DNA of 64,000 nt. Source: Paenibacillus sp. Soil787. GTDB lineage: Bacteria; Bacillota; Bacilli; Paenibacillales; NBRC-103111. The notes beneath the pieces are model-generated. The model had not been told where the DNA came from, searched no databases, and worked only from the letters and a program-made list of their open reading frames with translations. Position numbers and translations under genes: made by a program. Of this stretch, positions 60,177-64,000 are shown piece after piece (the stretch's first letter is position 1; each line of letters begins with the position of its first letter). The stretch spans positions 338,339-402,338 of the forward strand of contig NZ_LMSP01000023.1 of NCBI RefSeq assembly GCF_001429545.1. Reading direction: 5' to 3'.

Positions 60177-62228
60177 TCAGTTCACTTCGCTCTTCTCCAC
60201 CCGAACACGGCCCGAGAAGAAGGTAGCTCCGCCGCCCATATCGGCTACTCGGTCCGGCGTAAGCGCGTTAACCAACGCTTTGTTCCCAGGCAAATCCGCC
60301 CAAAGTCCTTGACTCACAACCACGCCTGGCAGCACATCCGAGCCAGTCGCTACGACTAATTCGCACTCTCCGCGATCATTCCAAACACGGGCAACATCAC
60401 CACTGACCAAGCCTAATGTGGACGCATCCACCTCATTCATATGAAGCTTCGGCGTTTTCTCCATACGAATATGCTTCTCATTATGCGCAAACGTCGAATT
60501 CAGGAAGTTATGATTCGGTGCTGGAATGAACAAGAATGGCAGGTCACCTTCATCCTCTAGTGGCGTATATGTCGGAAGTGGCGGGAACCCTTTACTCTCC
60601 ATCTCATGAGAATATAGCTCAATCTTCCCGCTTGATGTCTTTAATTCCCCAGGGAATAATGGCTTAACTTCCGCCTTGATAAACTGTTTTTCCAGTAGTG
60701 TTTCATACGATATGTTATTCAAAGCTGGGTTCCCGGGATGATCCAAAGCCTGACGAATCAAAGCTTCATCGGTATCCATCAAAGCTTCATCCTCGTAGCC
60801 CATCCCTACCGCCAACAATCGAAACACATCCACATTCGCTTTGCTTTCCCCATAAGGAGCCATGACGGGAAGCTGAAGGTGCACATATTGATGCCAATAG
60901 GAGCGGTAAAAATCCGTATTTTCAAAAGAGGACGTAGCAGGAAGCACAATATCCGCGTACTTCGCGGTTTCAGTCAGAAACAGGTCGTGAACCACGGTGA
61001 ACAGATCCTCCCGCTGAAGTCCTTCCCTCACCTTATTCGCATGAGGAGCAACTAACGCTGGGTTGGAATTGTACACATAGAGCGAATGAATAGGCGGATC
61101 AAGCTCCAGCAGGGCGCTCCCGAGTAGATTCATATTGGTTTGACGAGCTTCCTTTTCCCGCAAATCAGGTCGCTGTAAGGCGGGAATATTATGCTCCAAG
61201 TAGCTGCCATTTCCTTTAATCGCGCCGCCGCCTTTATGCAGCCACTGTCCCGTTAACGCTGGCAAGCAGGCAATGGTCCGCACACACATACCACCGTTGT
61301 CATGATGCTGAATGCCGTTTCCAATCCGAATAAAAGACGGCGAAGTCTGACCATATAAGCGAGCCAAGCGGTAGATGTCCTCGACCGGTACGCCCGTTAT
61401 TGTAGATACCACAGAAGGATCATATTGACGCACATGCTCCCTTAGCTCCTCATGCCCAGCCGTATATTGCTGCATAAACGCTTCATCGACCAAATTCTCA
61501 TCGAACAAGATATGCATGATTCCGAGAGCAAGGGCAGCGTCTGTTCCTGGAAAAATCGGAATAAACCAGTCCGCCCAGCGGCCTGTTTGGTTCTTGTGAG
61601 CATCAATCACGATGATTTGCGCGCCATTCTTGCGAGCTTTCTCAGCGAGCATAACCTGGTGCATATTCGTGCTGACCGCATTAATGCCCCACATAATGAT
61701 CAGCTTGGCATGAACCGTATCCTCAGGATCTGTCCCGAAGCTGCCTCCCATCGTATACTTATAGCCTTCTGTGCCTGCTGATTCGCAGATCGAATAAAGC
61801 AGCCGGCTCGCACCCATCCGATTGAAAAAGCGGCGATCCATCCCTTCCGTCCCAATCCGTCCCATGTTGCCATAGAAGCTGTAAGGCAGAATAGACTCAG
61901 CTCCTTCATCTGCGATTAGCTGCTTCCAGCGACTTGTTATGGTTTCGATCGCTTCTTCCCAGGTAATTCTTTCAAACTGACTGCCTTCACCCTTAGGACC
62001 CACGCGTTTCATGGGATACTGCAGCCTTTTATCATCATATATACGCGCCGTCATGTTCCGGACTTTATTGCAAATAGCCCCTTGTGTTACCGGGTGATTG
62101 GGGTCTCCCTCTATTTTAACGATCTTTCCAGCTTCTTTATGAAGCAGCAGTCCGCATTGATCTGGACAATCCAATGAGCATACAGCTGGGAAAATACCAT
62201 TTGGTTCATCACGCATCGTTGTAAGCAT
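60177..62228 (-). CDS. Molybdopterin-dependent oxidoreductase (DMSO reductase family)
   Basis: A 683-residue cytoplasmic enzyme with no Tat signal. The N-terminal [4Fe-4S] ligands are in CSLDCPDQC (Cys17, 21, 25) and GAICNK (Cys53). Mo-bis-MGD domains: GRIGTEGMDRRFFNRMG, VYNSNPALVAPHAN and, late, ARVWNDRGECELVVA. No Sec/Cys at the metal ligand site could be confirmed, as the region near SICESAGTEG (about 151) has Ser/Cys candidates. Start at ATG 62228 with AAAGGAG 6 nt upstream. It sits just downstream of the HTH-SBP regulator. Substrate unknown. Confidence 0.88.
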   Translation of the reverse strand: MLTTMRDEPNGIFPAVCSLDCPDQCGLLLHKEAGKIVKIEGDPNHPVTQGAICNKVRNMTARIYDDKRLQYPMKRVGPKGEGSQFERITWEEAIETITSRWKQLIADEGAESILPYSFYGNMGRIGTEGMDRRFFNRMGASRLLYSICESAGTEGYKYTMGGSFGTDPEDTVHAKLIIMWGINAVSTNMHQVMLAEKARKNGAQIIVIDAHKNQTGRWADWFIPIFPGTDAALALGIMHILFDENLVDEAFMQQYTAGHEELREHVRQYDPSVVSTITGVPVEDIYRLARLYGQTSPSFIRIGNGIQHHDNGGMCVRTIACLPALTGQWLHKGGGAIKGNGSYLEHNIPALQRPDLREKEARQTNMNLLGSALLELDPPIHSLYVYNSNPALVAPHANKVREGLQREDLFTVVHDLFLTETAKYADIVLPATSSFENTDFYRSYWHQYVHLQLPVMAPYGESKANVDVFRLLAVGMGYEDEALMDTDEALIRQALDHPGNPALNNISYETLLEKQFIKAEVKPLFPGELKTSSGKIELYSHEMESKGFPPLPTYTPLEDEGDLPFLFIPAPNHNFLNSTFAHNEKHIRMEKTPKLHMNEVDASTLGLVSGDVARVWNDRGECELVVATGSDVLPGVVVSQGLWADLPGNKALVNALTPDRVADMGGGATFFSGRVRVEKSEVN

Positions 62229-62303
62229 CAGGTACTCCTTTCAACACTTTCACTTCTTTTTTACTATATACCGAAATGAAGCGAAGCGAAAGTCTCTTTA
62301 CAC

Positions 62304-63497
62304 TTAGTACAACTGCTCCACGGCCCAGTCCCCTTCCAACGGCTCACAGCCCACAAGAGGCAGCTTTAATGCCTTAATGGCTAGTTGCAAATATTCACCT
62401 TTGAAACAGATTTTTTGTGACACAGAAAGTGATAGCTGCTGCAGAGCGTCCATATCTTTCGAATAAAAAGCAGCGTCCCATCTTACTTTAGCGATAATGC
62501 GTGCTGTAATTTCTAGTGGAATTCCTTTGGCCCGGGAAATAAGCTCGGCAGCTGCATGAGGATTATTGCGGATATACGTATGAACCCTAACATGTGCTTT
62601 TAAATAAGCAACTGCGTCTCCTTCATGATGTCGCGCCCAGTTCTCATCGGCAACAATTCCGGTTAAATAATTGTCCCCCATTCCCTCTGGAAAAAGCACA
62701 TGACCTATACCGTGGTATTGAGCCAAGCTAATATACGGTTCCCACATGACACTTCCGGCATGCTTCCGCTTCACGATCCCCGCCATGCATTCATCCATTT
62801 CCTTATGTTCAAAATGGTTCTCATGCCCGCCAAACGATTGAAGCAGCTTCGATAAACGATAACCAGCGCTCGATTGCGCTGCCGACGAAAGCGGCCACCC
62901 GCAGATCTCCGACATATCGTTGATCTCCAGCCCTTTGCGCAAAACAAGCGAAATCCCTTGCCCACCGGAGGTTTTGCCGTCAAAAGCAAGTAGAATCGGA
63001 CGAAATGCAGGCAGCGTCTGACGAAGTGATTGGCTAAGAACAATCGGATAGTCTCCCAAGGAAGCAATCTGAAGGCTGCCCCCGATCATTCCCTGCAGAA
63101 GCAATGTTCCATTAGCTGCATCCAACCATTTTACATGAACAGAACGGTTAGGATTCACCAAGATGAGCTCTTCCTCCAACCAGCCAAGCTCTTTCATGAT
63201 GAGCGCTGTCCACATATGGGCAGTTCCGCTTTGATAACCAACCGTTATCGTTGGCAGATCCTTAGATTTGACGTTTGCTGAGGCGCTTGAGGCATGTGCC
63301 GGATTCTGTAGACTAAAAGAGTGATGGCGAACCCACTGTTCCAGCTCCTTCTTATCAATTAAGATCTCTTTTCCTATTTTCACAAAAGGAAGCTGCTTTA
63401 ATTTACGCCATCTGTCAAAGGTGGATCGGCTTACACCAAGCAAATCGATCGCATCATGCAAAGAAATGAGGTTGAATCGCTGGTTGGTCATGGTCAT
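62304..63497 (-). CDS. HTH-substrate-binding-protein fusion regulator
   Basis: A 397-residue fusion. Residues about 5-60 are an excisionase/MerR-like helix-turn-helix (FNLISLHDAIDLLGVSRST, then FDRWRKLKQLPFVKIGKE). After a Ser/Ala-rich linker, about 80-385 is a periplasmic-binding-type domain of the SsuA/NMT1 kind (TITVGYQSGTAHMWTALIMK, GGSLQIASLGDYPIVLS, VRVHTYIRNNPHAAAELIS). No signal peptide, so the ligand must be sensed inside the cell. Likely a one-component regulator of the downstream oxidoreductase or the divergent SBP gene. Start ATG 63497 has AGGAGG just 4 nt upstream; ATG 63491 is possible. Confidence 0.8.
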   Translation of the reverse strand: MTMTNQRFNLISLHDAIDLLGVSRSTFDRWRKLKQLPFVKIGKEILIDKKELEQWVRHHSFSLQNPAHASSASANVKSKDLPTITVGYQSGTAHMWTALIMKELGWLEEELILVNPNRSVHVKWLDAANGTLLLQGMIGGSLQIASLGDYPIVLSQSLRQTLPAFRPILLAFDGKTSGGQGISLVLRKGLEINDMSEICGWPLSSAAQSSAGYRLSKLLQSFGGHENHFEHKEMDECMAGIVKRKHAGSVMWEPYISLAQYHGIGHVLFPEGMGDNYLTGIVADENWARHHEGDAVAYLKAHVRVHTYIRNNPHAAAELISRAKGIPLEITARIIAKVRWDAAFYSKDMDALQQLSLSVSQKICFKGEYLQLAIKALKLPLVGCEPLEGDWAVEQLY

Positions 63498-63520
63498 CGC
63501 GCCTCCTGACGGGGTTAAGA

Positions 63521-63552
63521 TGGTCATTCATCGTCATTCATGTTCATGTGTT
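63521..63552. promoter_or_regulatory. Direct-repeat operator candidate between HTH-SBP gene and SBP gene
   Basis: TCATTCAT at 63524-63531 and 63534-63541, with a third partial TTCATGTG at 63543, are spaced 10 bp apart, one helical turn. They lie just upstream of the HTH-SBP start and about 20 bp upstream of the -35 of the divergent gene. Confidence 0.45.
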
Positions 63553-63561
63553 TCCAATTCA

Positions 63562-63590
63562 TTGACAGTTGGGTGAGCTGAGATTATATT
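63562..63590 (+). promoter_or_regulatory. Strong promoter for SBP gene
   Basis: TTGACA (63562-63567), 17-nt spacer, TATATT (63585-63590). Leader of about 110 nt to the ATG. Confidence 0.75.
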
Positions 63591-63703
63591 TCATTATAGA
63601 AATATATTCATAGTAAGTCTATAGGAATTATACAATTTATGACCAGACCTTTGGAGATAACTTGGTTAGAAATCTACGAAGGCAAATTATCGTTAGGGGG
63701 ATT

Positions 63704-64000
63704 ATGAACATGACTTATTTTTCTAAAAAAAGCTGCACGACAGCCATCGTCTTCCTTCTTGCTTCCTCTTTCCTATTGTCAGCCTGCGGCAAAACAGAGG
63801 CGACGGCATCTGCGAGCGGCGGCGCACCTGAAGTAACGGAGCTTCGTTATCAAGGAGGTGTTGGCTCTGTTACTTTTCCAGAATTAGCTGATGATCTGGG
63901 GTACTTAGCTCCTTTGAAGCTAAAATTTATCGGCAACACGATTAGCGGTCCTCAAGATATTCAATCCGTCGTTACAGGGGATACCGACTTTGGCGGAGCT
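63704..64000 (+). CDS. Partial ABC transporter substrate-binding lipoprotein (SsuA/NMT1 type)
   Basis: The open frame runs from ATG 63704 to the window edge (99 codons). A signal peptide (about 10-28) ends in lipobox LSAC (Cys29), followed by a Ser/Ala/Gly linker and ELRYQGGVGSVTFPELADDL, LGYLAPLKLKFIGNT, SGPQDIQSVVTGDTDFGGA. This is the binding-protein family of sulfonate/nitrate/taurine type transporters. It diverges from the HTH-SBP fusion, whose SBP domain is of the same family, so the two probably bind the same ligand inside and outside the cell. Confidence 0.88.
   Translation, partial: MNMTYFSKKSCTTAIVFLLASSFLLSACGKTEATASASGGAPEVTELRYQGGVGSVTFPELADDLGYLAPLKLKFIGNTISGPQDIQSVVTGDTDFGGA

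Overview
The window reads as chromosomal DNA of a low-to-moderate G+C, spore-forming Firmicute, most likely Paenibacillus or a close relative. This is inferred from strong AGGAGG-type ribosome binding sites, frequent GTG/TTG starts, two sporulation-type orphan histidine kinases, a CD3324-family regulator, PhoP-like boxes, an eps-type exopolysaccharide operon and many hairpin-rich intergenic repeats. I saw no rRNA, tRNA, transposase, prophage or CRISPR array. Boundaries and identities were read by eye; no database search was possible.

Layout. 1-5.1 kb: start of an unknown membrane protein, DUF2203 gene and nikR, a decayed phzF-like gene, doxX with a marR-type regulator, and a PAS histidine kinase. 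5.6-8.8 kb: an HPt-REC-GGDEF-REC protein, a lone receiver, a gamma-glutamylcyclotransferase-like gene and an unknown gene. 8.9-11.7 kb: AraC regulator, Gfo/Idh/MocA oxidoreductase and sugar isomerase/epimerase. 11.7-15.5 kb: a repeat-dense stretch with micro-ORFs, a CD3324-type gene, an NlpC/P60 lipoprotein and a minimal kinase-fold protein. 15.7-19.2 kb: alpha/beta hydrolase and pxpB-pxpC-pxpA (5-oxoprolinase), with pxpA strikingly G+C-rich. 19.3-27.2 kb: ybjQ-like pair, a 5'-nucleotidase divergent from phnD across a Pho-box-like site, a 154-bp tandem duplication, phnC with a tandem-fused phnE, and a NixA-type nickel permease. 27.4-31.5 kb: a NarL-type two-component pair, ycnI, and secreted or anchored small proteins.

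29.7-47.9 kb is dominated by one long leftward exopolysaccharide operon. It starts with the tyrosine phosphatase, Wzz-like and tyrosine-kinase regulators. Then come a PglF/EpsC dehydratase, a flippase, a glycosyltransferase, a polymerase, an acetyltransferase, a second glycosyltransferase, a UDP-glucuronate epimerase, a glycosyltransferase fused to a phosphoglycosyl transferase, PglD- and PglE-like enzymes, galU, ugd and vanZ. Together they encode a lipid-linked repeat unit, probably with a diacetylbacillosamine-type first sugar and uronic acids. An 800-bp AT-rich region upstream carries repeated GGTCA half-sites.

48.7-64 kb: folA and thyA; an unknown 556-aa gene, a decayed ROK kinase and a membrane AraC regulator; the second long copy of a ~555-bp dispersed repeat; a frameshifted zinc-ribbon gene; queF under a preQ1-I riboswitch; DUF421; a 5TM-LYT histidine kinase; an AlkD-like gene; a molybdopterin oxidoreductase preceded by an unusual regulator that fuses an excisionase-type HTH to a substrate-binding-protein domain; and the start of a divergent substrate-binding lipoprotein. 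The most novel-looking items are this HTH-SBP regulator module, the paralogous micro-ORFs at 13.2-13.5 kb, the dispersed hairpin repeat families and the 153-aa kinase-fold protein.
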